A stretch of DNA of 22,958 nt, taken from DTU036 sp964346475 (lineage in GTDB: Bacteria; Bacillota; Clostridia; Peptostreptococcales; Acidaminobacteraceae). Below the pieces are notes generated by a model. It did no database searches, had not been told where the DNA came from, and was given only the letters and a program-made list of their open reading frames with translations. Shown here piece by piece: positions 13,209-20,077 of the stretch (position 1 is the first letter of the stretch; every line of letters begins with the position of its first letter). The DNA lies in NCBI GenBank assembly GCA_964346475.1, contig CAYFUM010000025.1, forward strand, positions 1 through 22,958, read 5' to 3'. The position numbers and the translations under genes were made by a program.

Positions 13209-14076
13209 TGGCAAGGGGGGAACGGGTAAGACTACCCTGGCCAGTGCCTTTATTAGCTTTAAACAGGCTAGGGCCTACGCCGACTGTGATGTTGATGCCC
13301 CCAACCTCCACCTGGTTACCTCCCAGAAGGGCCAGGCTCTAGAGAGTGACTACTATGGCCTACCCAAGGCCTGGATTGATAATGATAGGTGTATAGGCTG
13401 TGATGAGTGTAGAGGGGCCTGCAGGTTCTCAGCCATTAGCCTGGTTGATGGGTTCTATCATGTGGACCCCTTCCACTGTGAGGGCTGTGGGGTCTGCCAC
13501 TATGTCTGCCCAGTGGAGGCAGTTGAGATGCAGGAAGTAGCTGCAGGGGAGCTTATGCTCTATAAAAATGAAGAGGTCTTTTCCACAGCTAGACTCAAGA
13601 TGGGCAGTGGCAACTCTGGACTTCTAGTAACCGAGGTTAAAAAGGCCCTGAAGGAGAATACAGATGCCGACTTTGCCATAATAGATGGCTCTCCCGGTAT
13701 TGGCTGTCCAGTTATCGCCTCCCTTAGTGATGTGGACTATACCCTTATTGTGGCTGAGCCCTCCCTTTCAGGTATCAGTGATATGAAAAGGATTTTAAGA
13801 ACAGCCAGTCTCCAGGGGGTCAGGGCTGGGGTCTGTGTCAATAAGTACGATTTAAATCTTGATAATACCAGGGCTATTGAGGCCTTCTGCCAGGAAAATC
13901 ATATAGATTATCTAGGGAGGATCCCCTTTGATGAAAGTGCCCTGGAGGCTGTAAATAGTGGAAAGACCATAGCAGACCTGGATTGTCCTTCGGGCAGGGC
14001 TGCTAGGAGGGTCTTTGAAGGGCTGGTTAGCTACATGGATGATGAAGGAGCTTTTATAATAAAAAGGAGCTGGTGA
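13186..14076 (+). CDS. MinD/ParA-family ATPase with inserted two-cluster ferredoxin domain, second copy
   Basis: The 296-residue protein has the same architecture as its upstream neighbour: Walker A L-S-G-K-G-G-T-G-K-T-T, D-C-D-V-D-A-P-N-L-H, an inserted ferredoxin domain with C-I-G-C-D-E-C-R-G-A-C and C-E-G-C-G-V-C-H-Y-V-C-P, then I-I-D-G-S-P-G-I-G-C-P. The start is GTG at 13186, inside the end of the previous gene (23-base overlap), with AGAGGAGGT at ideal spacing. The strong SD and overlap imply tight co-translation, fitting a heterodimer of the two ATPases. The two copies are clearly diverged, so the duplication is old. Confidence 0.92.
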   Translation: MKQLVILSGKGGTGKTTLASAFISFKQARAYADCDVDAPNLHLVTSQKGQALESDYYGLPKAWIDNDRCIGCDECRGACRFSAISLVDGFYHVDPFHCEGCGVCHYVCPVEAVEMQEVAAGELMLYKNEEVFSTARLKMGSGNSGLLVTEVKKALKENTDADFAIIDGSPGIGCPVIASLSDVDYTLIVAEPSLSGISDMKRILRTASLQGVRAGVCVNKYDLNLDNTRAIEAFCQENHIDYLGRIPFDESALEAVNSGKTIADLDCPSGRAARRVFEGLVSYMDDEGAFIIKRSW

Positions 14077-14867
14077 TGGAACTAAATGTAAAAAAACCCA
14101 AGGTGGATTTCACAGAAAAACTACATGAGAAGAGTAGGGTAAAAAAGGTAATTGGCGTTGTCAGTGGTAAGGGGGGCGTGGGTAAGTCCCTGGTTTCCTC
14201 TCTTTTGGCCGTGGAACTCAGCCGTCGTGGCCACAGGGTTGCGGTGCTGGATGCTGATATAACAGGGCCCTCTATACCCAAGTCCTTTGGGGTAAGTGAA
14301 AAGGCCCTGGGTACTGAGGAGGGTATGCTACCAGTCTTGACAGGAGGGGGGATTTCTATTATGTCCATCAACCTCCTTTTGGAAAATGACTCTGATCCAG
14401 TTGTCTGGAGGGGGCCTATTATAGCAGGGGTGGTCAAGCAGTTTTGGTCCGAGGTTATCTGGGAGGACATAGACTATATGATTATTGATATGCCTCCAGG
14501 AACAGGGGACGTACCCCTGACAGTCTTCCAGTCCCTGGCAGTGGATGGGATACTGGTTGTCACCTCTCCCCAGGAGCTGGTGTCTATGATAGTGGCCAAG
14601 GCAGTAAATATGGCCCAGATGATGAATATTCCTGTGGTGGGCCTGGTTGAGAACATGTCCTATTTTACCTGTCCTGATAATGGGAGGGACTACAGGATTT
14701 TTGGTGAGAGCCATATTGATGCCATAGCCGATGAGTATGGACTGAGGGTTCTAGCTAAGCTGCCCATAGATCCTGAGCTTTCCCAGGCCTGTGATGGAGG
14801 GAGAATTGAAGACTATAAGAGCGATAGGATAGAGGGTCTAGCTAGGGCTGTAGAGGAGTGGAGGTAG
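14076..14867 (+). CDS. Mrp/NBP35 (ApbC)-type Fe-S cluster carrier ATPase
   Basis: The 263-residue protein is an Mrp/NBP35 P-loop ATPase that binds and transfers [4Fe-4S] clusters. Walker A is V-S-G-K-G-G-V-G-K-S (about residues 29-38), with D-A-D-I-T-G-P-S-I-P switch I, V-V-W-R-G-P, and D-M-P-P-G-T-G-D-V-P switch II. In the E-N-M-S-Y-F-T-C-P-D-N-G segment the second cysteine of the usual CPxC pair is replaced by Asn, which would leave a single ligand per subunit at the dimer-interface cluster site. ATG 14076 overlaps the previous stop (GTGATG), with AAAGGAGC upstream; an in-frame GTG at 14073 is less likely. Confidence 0.93.
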   Translation: MELNVKKPKVDFTEKLHEKSRVKKVIGVVSGKGGVGKSLVSSLLAVELSRRGHRVAVLDADITGPSIPKSFGVSEKALGTEEGMLPVLTGGGISIMSINLLLENDSDPVVWRGPIIAGVVKQFWSEVIWEDIDYMIIDMPPGTGDVPLTVFQSLAVDGILVVTSPQELVSMIVAKAVNMAQMMNIPVVGLVENMSYFTCPDNGRDYRIFGESHIDAIADEYGLRVLAKLPIDPELSQACDGGRIEDYKSDRIEGLARAVEEWR

Positions 14868-14869
14868 CC

Positions 14870-15202
14870 ATGTTAAAAATAGCCATTGCAAGTTCTAAGG
14901 GTAGTGTGGCCCAGCACTTTGGCCACTGTGAGAGTTTTGAAGTCTTTGATATCCATGAAGATCAAATAGTAGAGAGGACCAGCCTGGAGAATCCTGGCCA
15001 CAAGCCGGGTTTTCTTCCCAATTACCTCCATGAGAAGGGGATAAATGTAATTATCTCAGGAGGCATGGGTGCCGCTGCTGTAGAGATTTTTAATGATAAT
15101 AATATTGAGGTTATAGTAGGTGTAGAGGGCAGACCCGAAGACCTGGTGGAGGCCTATCTTAAGGGCCAGCTAGAGTCCTCAGGTAATGTCTGCCACCACT
15201 AG
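14870..15202 (+). CDS. NifX/NifB-C-like protein, second copy
   Basis: This 110-residue protein is a second dinitrogenase iron-molybdenum-cofactor domain protein, distinct from the one at 12002. It has the family's A-Q-H-F-G-H-C-E-S-F-E-V-F-D segment, in which His and Cys could bind a metal cluster, the H-K-P-G-F-L-P-N-Y-L segment, V-I-I-S-G-G-M-G-A-A-A, and a C-terminal C-H-H. Cys and His ligands make it the better candidate for holding a cluster than the Cys-free first copy. ATG 14870 lies 2 bases after the Mrp stop and is preceded by GGAGTGGAGG; an upstream in-frame GTG at 14858 is rejected. Last gene of the operon. Confidence 0.9.
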   Translation: MLKIAIASSKGSVAQHFGHCESFEVFDIHEDQIVERTSLENPGHKPGFLPNYLHEKGINVIISGGMGAAAVEIFNDNNIEVIVGVEGRPEDLVEAYLKGQLESSGNVCHH

Positions 15203-15263
15203 GCTGAAGGTAGGCCTAGGAAGCTGGCTAGCTTAAAAATTTATCTTCTTGCCCTGGGCCTAT

Positions 15264-15294
15264 AAATCCCACCCTTTAATCCGGTGGGATTTTT
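15264..15294 (+). terminator. Terminator after the NifX/MinD/Mrp operon
   Basis: AAATCCCACC (15264-15273) pairs with GGTGGGATTT (15283-15292), and the T-run continues to 15294. Confidence 0.88.
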
Positions 15295-15364
15295 GCTAGC
15301 GCTTTTCCTAGCTATATAGGCTAGTCTCTAGTGGAGCTGCTCTTAGACAGGGGGACAAAGAGCC

Positions 15365-15392
15365 TTTAAATTTACCTAAAATATAGTATCAT
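15365..15392 (+). promoter_or_regulatory. Weak candidate promoter of the fucose-isomerase-like gene
   Basis: TTTAAA (15365-15370), a 16-base spacer and TATCAT (15387-15392) lie 32 bases before the start codon. Other AT-rich pairings in the same stretch are possible. Confidence 0.35.
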
Positions 15393-15423
15393 AGTAGTAA
15401 GATTGATTAGCTAAGGAGGTAAG

Positions 15424-16617
15424 ATGCATACACTAGTTATTAAAGCTGTTCATCAGGAGATGGATGAGCTGATGAAAACTCTGGAGGAATTCAGGGAGGC
15501 CATGGAGGCGGATCTTGACTTTGGTAGCCTAGAGGACCTCCAGAGGCAGGAGGTGTCCTTAGTTTTTGTTGCTACCGGAGGAACCGAGGAGCAGTTCAAA
15601 AAAATATTTGACGCCCTACCTGGCAGGATCTATCTCCTGACCCATCCAGGGCATAACTCCCTGGCGGCATCCCTGGAGATTCTAAGCTATATCCAGCAGC
15701 AGGGCAGGGAGGGGGAGATCCTCCATGGCACCCCTGAGCAGGTAGGTGAGAAGGTTAGAGAAATTAAGCTCTTTAAAGAGACCAGGGAGAGGCTGGCCAG
15801 ACATAGGCTGGGGGTCTTTGGTATTTCAGATTGGCTCATAGCTTCGGATATTGATAGGGAGAGGGTTTTAGAAGTAGCCGGTATGGACTTTGTCCCCTTT
15901 GAAGTCCAGGAGCTTATGGATGAGTATGAAAAGGGGGGCTATGAGGAAAATAAGTGGACCCAGCTTCTTTTATCCAAGGGTTATGATAAAAAGGAGATGA
16001 AAAAGGCTCTTGATATCTATGGAGCCCTTAAGAGGCTTATTAAAAAACATAAACTGACAGGCTTTAGCCTCAGGTGCTTTGACCTACTTGATCCCCTGGA
16101 TACAACGGCCTGCCTGGCCCTGGCTATCCTAAATGCCGAGGGCTATCCCTCGGGCTGTGAAGGGGACCAGAAAAGCCTTTTATCCATGGTGGTGGCCCAG
16201 GAACTCCTGGGTGAATCGGTCTTTATGGCTAACCCCTCCAAGCTTGATATAAAGGAGGAGGAGCTGACCATAGCCCACTGTACCCTGCCCCTGGATTATC
16301 CTGAGAAGGTCTACTTAAATACCCACTTTGAGTCGGGAATCGGAGTGGCTGTGGCCTCTAAGTTTGGCTTTGAGGATGTCACCCTCTTTAAGATGGATAG
16401 CTTCGAGAGCTTTGTTGCCAAGGAAGGAAAGTTAAAGGAGAGTCTTTTTAGGACGGATCTTTGCAGGAGCCAGATGCTAATCCACCTGCCTGGAGCCATG
16501 GACTACTTTCTAAAACGCCCCATAGCCAACCATCATATGGTGCTAAGGGGACATAAGGCTGAGCTCCTACAGAGGTTTTTAGAATACATGTCACCGGATA
16601 TAAAAAGAAGGGACTAG
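15424..16617 (+). CDS. L-fucose/L-arabinose isomerase-like protein (COG2407-type)
   Basis: The 397-residue protein resembles the FucI/AraA-like superfamily. The N-terminal half shows the V-F-V-A-T-G-G-T-E strand-loop and L-L-T-H-P-G-H-N-S-L-A-A-S-L-E segment expected of the first Rossmann-like domains. The second half has the active-site signature A-E-G-Y-P-S-G-C-E-G-D (Cys245, Glu246, Asp248) and the A-H-C-T-L-P segment (His285), close to the metal and substrate site of fucose isomerases. The C-terminus has N-H-H-M-V-L-R-G-H. AAGGAGGT precedes ATG. It stands alone, with no kinase, aldolase or sugar transporter nearby, and is shorter than true FucI, so sugar isomerase activity is not assured. 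Family call fairly good; substrate unknown. Confidence 0.68.
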   Translation: MHTLVIKAVHQEMDELMKTLEEFREAMEADLDFGSLEDLQRQEVSLVFVATGGTEEQFKKIFDALPGRIYLLTHPGHNSLAASLEILSYIQQQGREGEILHGTPEQVGEKVREIKLFKETRERLARHRLGVFGISDWLIASDIDRERVLEVAGMDFVPFEVQELMDEYEKGGYEENKWTQLLLSKGYDKKEMKKALDIYGALKRLIKKHKLTGFSLRCFDLLDPLDTTACLALAILNAEGYPSGCEGDQKSLLSMVVAQELLGESVFMANPSKLDIKEEELTIAHCTLPLDYPEKVYLNTHFESGIGVAVASKFGFEDVTLFKMDSFESFVAKEGKLKESLFRTDLCRSQMLIHLPGAMDYFLKRPIANHHMVLRGHKAELLQRFLEYMSPDIKRRD

Positions 16618-16647
16618 GGCTAAGAAGCTAGACTGGTCTGGCTTAAG

Positions 16648-16675
16648 ACACCCTCCTAAAAAGGAGGGTGTTTTT
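16648..16675 (+). terminator. Plus-strand terminator after the fucose-isomerase-like gene
   Basis: ACACCCTCCT (16648-16657) and AGGAGGGTGT (16662-16671) pair and are followed by TTTT. Confidence 0.9.
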
Positions 16676-16680
16676 CTTTC

Positions 16681-16708
16681 AAAGAAAAATGGGAGCCTGG
16701 GCTCCCAT
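16681..16708 (-). terminator. Minus-strand terminator of the nqr operon
   Basis: ATGGGAGCC (16689-16697) and GGCTCCCAT (16700-16708) form a 9-bp stem. On the minus strand it is followed by TTTTTCTTT (16688-16680). It ends the operon after the 155-residue gene, showing that gene to be part of the nqr transcription unit. Confidence 0.85.
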
Positions 16709-16720
16709 AAATTCTTCTAC

Positions 16721-17188
16721 TTACTCTTGTTTTTTTAGTCTTAGTACCTCTATTAGGTCCTCGGGCTCCATCCTAAAGTGGGACCCCCTTCCTTGGAAGA
16801 AGGAGTGGTCCTCTATGAGGTGGAGGGAGAGATCACTCCAGTAGAGGGTTTTTTTGCTTACTTTATCATAGAGGGTGGTATTTCTCTTGCTGAGCCTTTT
16901 TTTATGCTTAAAGGGGCAGTAGAGCCAGCCTCTAAAATGCTCCACGGTGATTTCATAGTCTCCGCTTTCCACGGGTTCTCCCAGACCATCGGTTCCTATA
17001 AAGGTGAAGCGCTTGAGCATCTTTACAATGTCCTTTAGCTCCACGCCCTCCCTTTGAAGGACGGCTTCATCCTGGCGGATAATGGCGTCGATGCTCCTGC
17101 TATCATCGCCTAGAAATCCCACCATGGAAAGGGTCCCTGGAGCCATGTCCTCTTGAATTTGTTTGCTTCTAGGATCTTTTTTTGCCAT
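16721..17188 (-). CDS. Uncharacterised 155-residue protein, last gene of the nqr operon
   Basis: I do not recognise this family. The protein is soluble, with no signal peptide or membrane helix. The N-terminus is polar, the middle alternates acidic and hydrophobic residues (M-V-G-F-L-G, then D-A-I-I-R-Q-D-E, then E-L-K-D-I-V-K-M-L-K-R), and a basic-aromatic segment G-W-L-Y-C-P-F-K-H-K-K-R near residues 90-101 holds the only cysteine. It starts 9 bases after nqrF with AGGAGGTAG in front and no terminator between, and shares the operon's final terminator. Context therefore points to a job connected with the Nqr-type complex, such as assembly, flavin or Fe-S insertion, or regulation; the sequence itself does not show which. 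Confidence 0.75.
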   Translation of the reverse strand: MAKKDPRSKQIQEDMAPGTLSMVGFLGDDSRSIDAIIRQDEAVLQREGVELKDIVKMLKRFTFIGTDGLGEPVESGDYEITVEHFRGWLYCPFKHKKRLSKRNTTLYDKVSKKTLYWSDLSLHLIEDHSFFQGRGSHFRMEPEDLIEVLRLKKQE

Positions 17189-17197
17189 GGCTACCTC

Positions 17198-18313
17198 CTA
17201 AAACTCGTCGAAGTAGATCTGGGAAGTGGGTACGCCGTTGTCGGCTAGGAGCTTTCTAATTGATGCTAGAAAGCCTGGACTTCCACATAGATAGGCTTCA
17301 ACCTGGCTAGTGTCTTCCATCTTCTTTAGGTCCTCCTCTAGATAGAGGTTGATCCTTCCAGTATTTCCTTCCCACTGGTCCTCCTCCTGGGCCCTGGATA
17401 GGGACTGGACCAGGCGGAAGTTGTCGTGTTCTTTTTCAAGCTGCCTAAATTCCTCGGTATAGTAGAGGTCCCTTGGTCTTTGGGCTCCAAAGTAGAGGGT
17501 CATATCGGCGTCCACCTGCTTTTCCAGGTTGTCTAAAACCAGGCTCCTTAGTGGGGCCAGGCCGCTGCCTCCACCCACCAGGACCATCTTCTTAGTGTTC
17601 CCTCTGTAGTAGAAGTCTCCATAGGGGCCTGAGAGCTGGACCTGGTCCTCTTCATTTAGGGCAGTGTGGACATAGTTTGTACAGATTCCATCGGGTACCA
17701 GCCTTATGCAAAACTCCACATAGCCCTCTTCACTGGGGGGGGAGGAGATGGAGTAGGCCCTAAAGACCGATTCCTTGATTTTGCCGTAGGGCTTGGTATA
17801 AAACTGCATAAACTGGCCGGGTTTGAATTTAAGTACTTCTCCTTCGGGGAGCTTGAGTCTGACCAGTTTAATGTCATGGGTTAAATCTTCAAGTTTTTCA
17901 ACACTTGTCATGTACTCCTTGATGTTAAAGAGTTCTTCTGGTACTTGGAGCTTGAGGTCGGTCTTGACCTTGACCTGGCAGGAAAGCCTGTAGTGGTTAT
18001 CCCTTTCTTCCTGGGTCAGGTAGGGCTCCTCGGTGGGTAGCAGGGGGCCTGCCCCCTCCATGACCTGGAGCTTACAGAGGCCACAGGTGGCCTTGCCTCC
18101 ACAGGCCGAGGGGATAAAGATCTTATTGTGGGCCAGGGAGTTTAGGAGGTACTGGCCCCCCTGGACCTCCAGGACCCTCTCACCGTTGTTTATATCCAGG
18201 GTGCAGATACCATAGTCATTTAGCTTCATCTCCGCCAGGGAGATAAGGACAGTAAGGGCTGCGGAAATTCCAGTAATGGAGAGCACCGTCATAAAAATAT
18301 CATAGTAATTCAC
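17198..18313 (-). CDS. nqrF: NqrF-like NADH-oxidising subunit (2Fe-2S, FAD, NADH domains)
   Basis: The 371-residue protein has the full NqrF order. One N-terminal membrane helix spans about residues 5-28. A plant-type [2Fe-2S] domain follows, with cysteines 71, 77, 80 (S-A-C-G-G-K-A-T-C-G-L-C) and 112. The FAD domain has R-A-Y-S-I-S-S and S-G-P-Y-G-D-F. The NADH domain has V-G-G-G-S-G-L-A-P-L-R-S, then Y-F-G-A-Q-R-P-R-D-L and C-G-S-P-G, ending Y-F-D-E-F. NqrF takes electrons from NADH and passes them to the membrane subunits. It is somewhat shorter than the roughly 407 residues of Vibrio NqrF. The start is GTG 18313, with AGGAGG five bases upstream. Presence of NqrF distinguishes this operon from a standard Rnf. 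Confidence 0.93.
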   Translation of the reverse strand: MNYYDIFMTVLSITGISAALTVLISLAEMKLNDYGICTLDINNGERVLEVQGGQYLLNSLAHNKIFIPSACGGKATCGLCKLQVMEGAGPLLPTEEPYLTQEERDNHYRLSCQVKVKTDLKLQVPEELFNIKEYMTSVEKLEDLTHDIKLVRLKLPEGEVLKFKPGQFMQFYTKPYGKIKESVFRAYSISSPPSEEGYVEFCIRLVPDGICTNYVHTALNEEDQVQLSGPYGDFYYRGNTKKMVLVGGGSGLAPLRSLVLDNLEKQVDADMTLYFGAQRPRDLYYTEEFRQLEKEHDNFRLVQSLSRAQEEDQWEGNTGRINLYLEEDLKKMEDTSQVEAYLCGSPGFLASIRKLLADNGVPTSQIYFDEF

Positions 18314-18323
18314 AGGAGCCTCC

Positions 18324-18917
18324 TTATTGTACCGGGAAAATGCCCGAGAAGCCTACAAAGGCCAGGGCCATGATTCCGGTGATTAAAAAGGCAATCCCTG
18401 GGCCAGCTAGGCCTGGGGGCAGTTTTGCCTTGCCCATCTTTTCTCTCATAGCTGCCAGCATGGCAATGGCCATCCACCAGCCAATACCAGACCCCAGGTT
18501 AAAGAGCAGGGTCTGCATGAAGCTATATTGGCGGATTACCTGGAAGAGGGTAGCCCCTAGAATGGCACAGTTTACAGTTATAAGGGGTAGAAAAACACCC
18601 AGATTTGCGTGGAGGTCTGGCGTGTAGCGGTCCATAAAGAGCTCCAGAATCTGGACTATGGCTGCAATCACCATGATAAAGATGATGTACTGCAGGTATT
18701 CTAGACCCAGGGGTGCAATAATGTATTTATAGATGGCCCAGTTGGCCACATTGGTTATGACAAGGACCAGGGTAACGGCCTTGCCTAGGCCCGAAGCTGT
18801 CTTATACTCAGTGGAGATAGACAGGTAGGAGCACATACCAAGAAAGTTTGCCAGGACCATGTTGCTGGTAAAGATTGATGCAACAAAGATCACCAGGGGA
18901 GAAATATTAGGTGCCAT
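18324..18917 (-). CDS. nqrE: NqrE/RnfA-family membrane subunit
   Basis: The 197-residue protein has six hydrophobic helices and the two half-membrane motifs of this family, F-L-G-M-C-S-Y-L (Cys29) and T-V-N-C-A-I-L-G (Cys117). In Nqr and Rnf structures the equivalent cysteines of the NqrD/NqrE pair hold an intramembrane [2Fe-2S] cluster on the electron path. Length is normal (about 198). It starts at 18917, overlapping the last base of nqrD, and is followed by nqrF after 10 bases. Confidence 0.93.
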   Translation of the reverse strand: MAPNISPLVIFVASIFTSNMVLANFLGMCSYLSISTEYKTASGLGKAVTLVLVITNVANWAIYKYIIAPLGLEYLQYIIFIMVIAAIVQILELFMDRYTPDLHANLGVFLPLITVNCAILGATLFQVIRQYSFMQTLLFNLGSGIGWWMAIAMLAAMREKMGKAKLPPGLAGPGIAFLITGIMALAFVGFSGIFPVQ

Positions 18918-19525
18918 TAGTTGCCTCCCTTCTGCTGGGCCTTAATGGAACGAGCCGAGGTAAACCAGATCAGGATGGAAATTACAAAAAAGGCTGCCGG
19001 AGGCATGACCATTAAAGTCCATCTGGTGAAGTTTAGACCAAGATCTATTCCAAAGAGACTTCCAAAACCTAAAAATTCCCTGATAAAGCTGATAACCATC
19101 AGTACCAAGAGGTAGCCAATTCCTGCGAAGAAACCATCTACCAGGGCTGGCAGAGGGGGATTCTGGGCTGCAAAGGCTTCGGCTCTTCCCATGATGATAC
19201 AGTTGGTGATAATAAGTCCAACATAGGGCCCTAGTTGCTTGGAGATATCCGGTAGGTAGGCCTGGAGAAAGAGGTTGACCAGGATGACATAGAAGGCTAT
19301 GACGAAGGTCTGGATCAGCATCCTTATCCTCTGGGGAATCATCTGATTTAAAAGGGATAGGGTGAAGCTTGAAAGACCTGTGACAAAGGCCACTCCCAGG
19401 CCCATGACCAGGGAGTTCATCATAAGGTTGGTCACAGCCAGGGAGGAGCAGATTCCTAGAATCTGCCTAAGGACCTGGTTTTCCTTGGTTATTTGATTTC
19501 TTGCGATTACTTTTAATTCTACCAT
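18917..19525 (-). CDS. nqrD: NqrD/RnfE-family membrane subunit
   Basis: The 202-residue protein is the partner of NqrE in the inverted membrane pair. It has the paired motifs L-G-I-C-S-S-L-A-V-T (Cys26) and I-I-T-N-C-I-I-M-G-R-A-E-A-F (Cys109), which complete the intramembrane [2Fe-2S] site, and about six hydrophobic segments. The F-G-S-L-F-G segment after helix five is also typical. The ATG at 19525 directly follows the nqrC stop codon. NqrD and RnfE cannot be told apart from sequence features alone, so the name relies on the operon. Confidence 0.92.
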   Translation of the reverse strand: MVELKVIARNQITKENQVLRQILGICSSLAVTNLMMNSLVMGLGVAFVTGLSSFTLSLLNQMIPQRIRMLIQTFVIAFYVILVNLFLQAYLPDISKQLGPYVGLIITNCIIMGRAEAFAAQNPPLPALVDGFFAGIGYLLVLMVISFIREFLGFGSLFGIDLGLNFTRWTLMVMPPAAFFVISILIWFTSARSIKAQQKGGN

Positions 19526-20077
19526 TTAGTTGACCTCCAGTTCTGGAAGGATTCTCTCATAGAAGTCATTGATTATTCTTAGGACTGAACCCGAGGTTTG
19601 GGTAGCTCCTGTAATGGCGTGGAGCTCCTCTCCGTAGCTCAGGGGCTTCATTTCCACCTGGCGGAACTGGTCTCTAAACTGGACCTCATCAATCCTGCCT
19701 CCCAGGCCTGGAGTTTCCACCTGGTCGGTAAAGGTGATACCCAGGATATGCTCTAGCTCACTATCCAGGGCCAGGTAGCCATGGATGGCGCCCCAGAGGC
19801 CAGCTCCCTCAAAGGGTAGGGCGTAGGCGGGGCTCTCCCCTAGGAGTTCATAGCCCTTTACCACACCAAAGTCCTTTTCACGGACATTATCCTCGAAGAA
19901 GGCCTGGGGGTCCTCCACCACTATGCCAAAGGCGTCCAGCAGGGCCTCCTGCTCAGCCAGCCAGGCATTATCATTGATCTTTGGCAAAAAAGAGGTATTA
20001 GTTACAGCCAGGATGGTGGTGAGAATAATGGATACTACCACCATAAAGACCATGGTATAGCTATAGGACTTATCCAT
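19526..20077 (-). CDS. nqrC: NqrC/RnfG-family FMN-binding subunit
   Basis: The 183-residue protein has one N-terminal membrane helix (about residues 8-26) and a periplasm-side FMN-binding domain: E-G-A-G-L-W-G, then E-T-P-G-L-G-G, then the flavinylation motif T-G-A-T-Q-T-S with Thr159 as the probable covalent FMN site. The residue three before the motif's first Thr is His153 rather than the Asp usual in ApbE substrates. The start at 20077 is chosen over an in-frame ATG at 20158 because AAGGAGG is correctly spaced and it gives the family's normal N-terminus; it overlaps the nqrB end by 8 bases. At 183 residues it is RnfG-sized, shorter than Vibrio NqrC (about 257). Confidence 0.92.
   Translation of the reverse strand: MDKSYSYTMVFMVVVSIILTTILAVTNTSFLPKINDNAWLAEQEALLDAFGIVVEDPQAFFEDNVREKDFGVVKGYELLGESPAYALPFEGAGLWGAIHGYLALDSELEHILGITFTDQVETPGLGGRIDEVQFRDQFRQVEMKPLSYGEELHAITGATQTSGSVLRIINDFYERILPELEVN

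Noticed and set aside
12002..15202. Nitrogen fixation cluster, suggested by NifX-, NifU- and NifH-like ATPases
   Set aside because: There are no nifH, nifD, nifK, nifE, nifN or nifB genes. The ATPases are MinD-type with inserted ferredoxins and Mrp, which form non-nitrogenase clusters.
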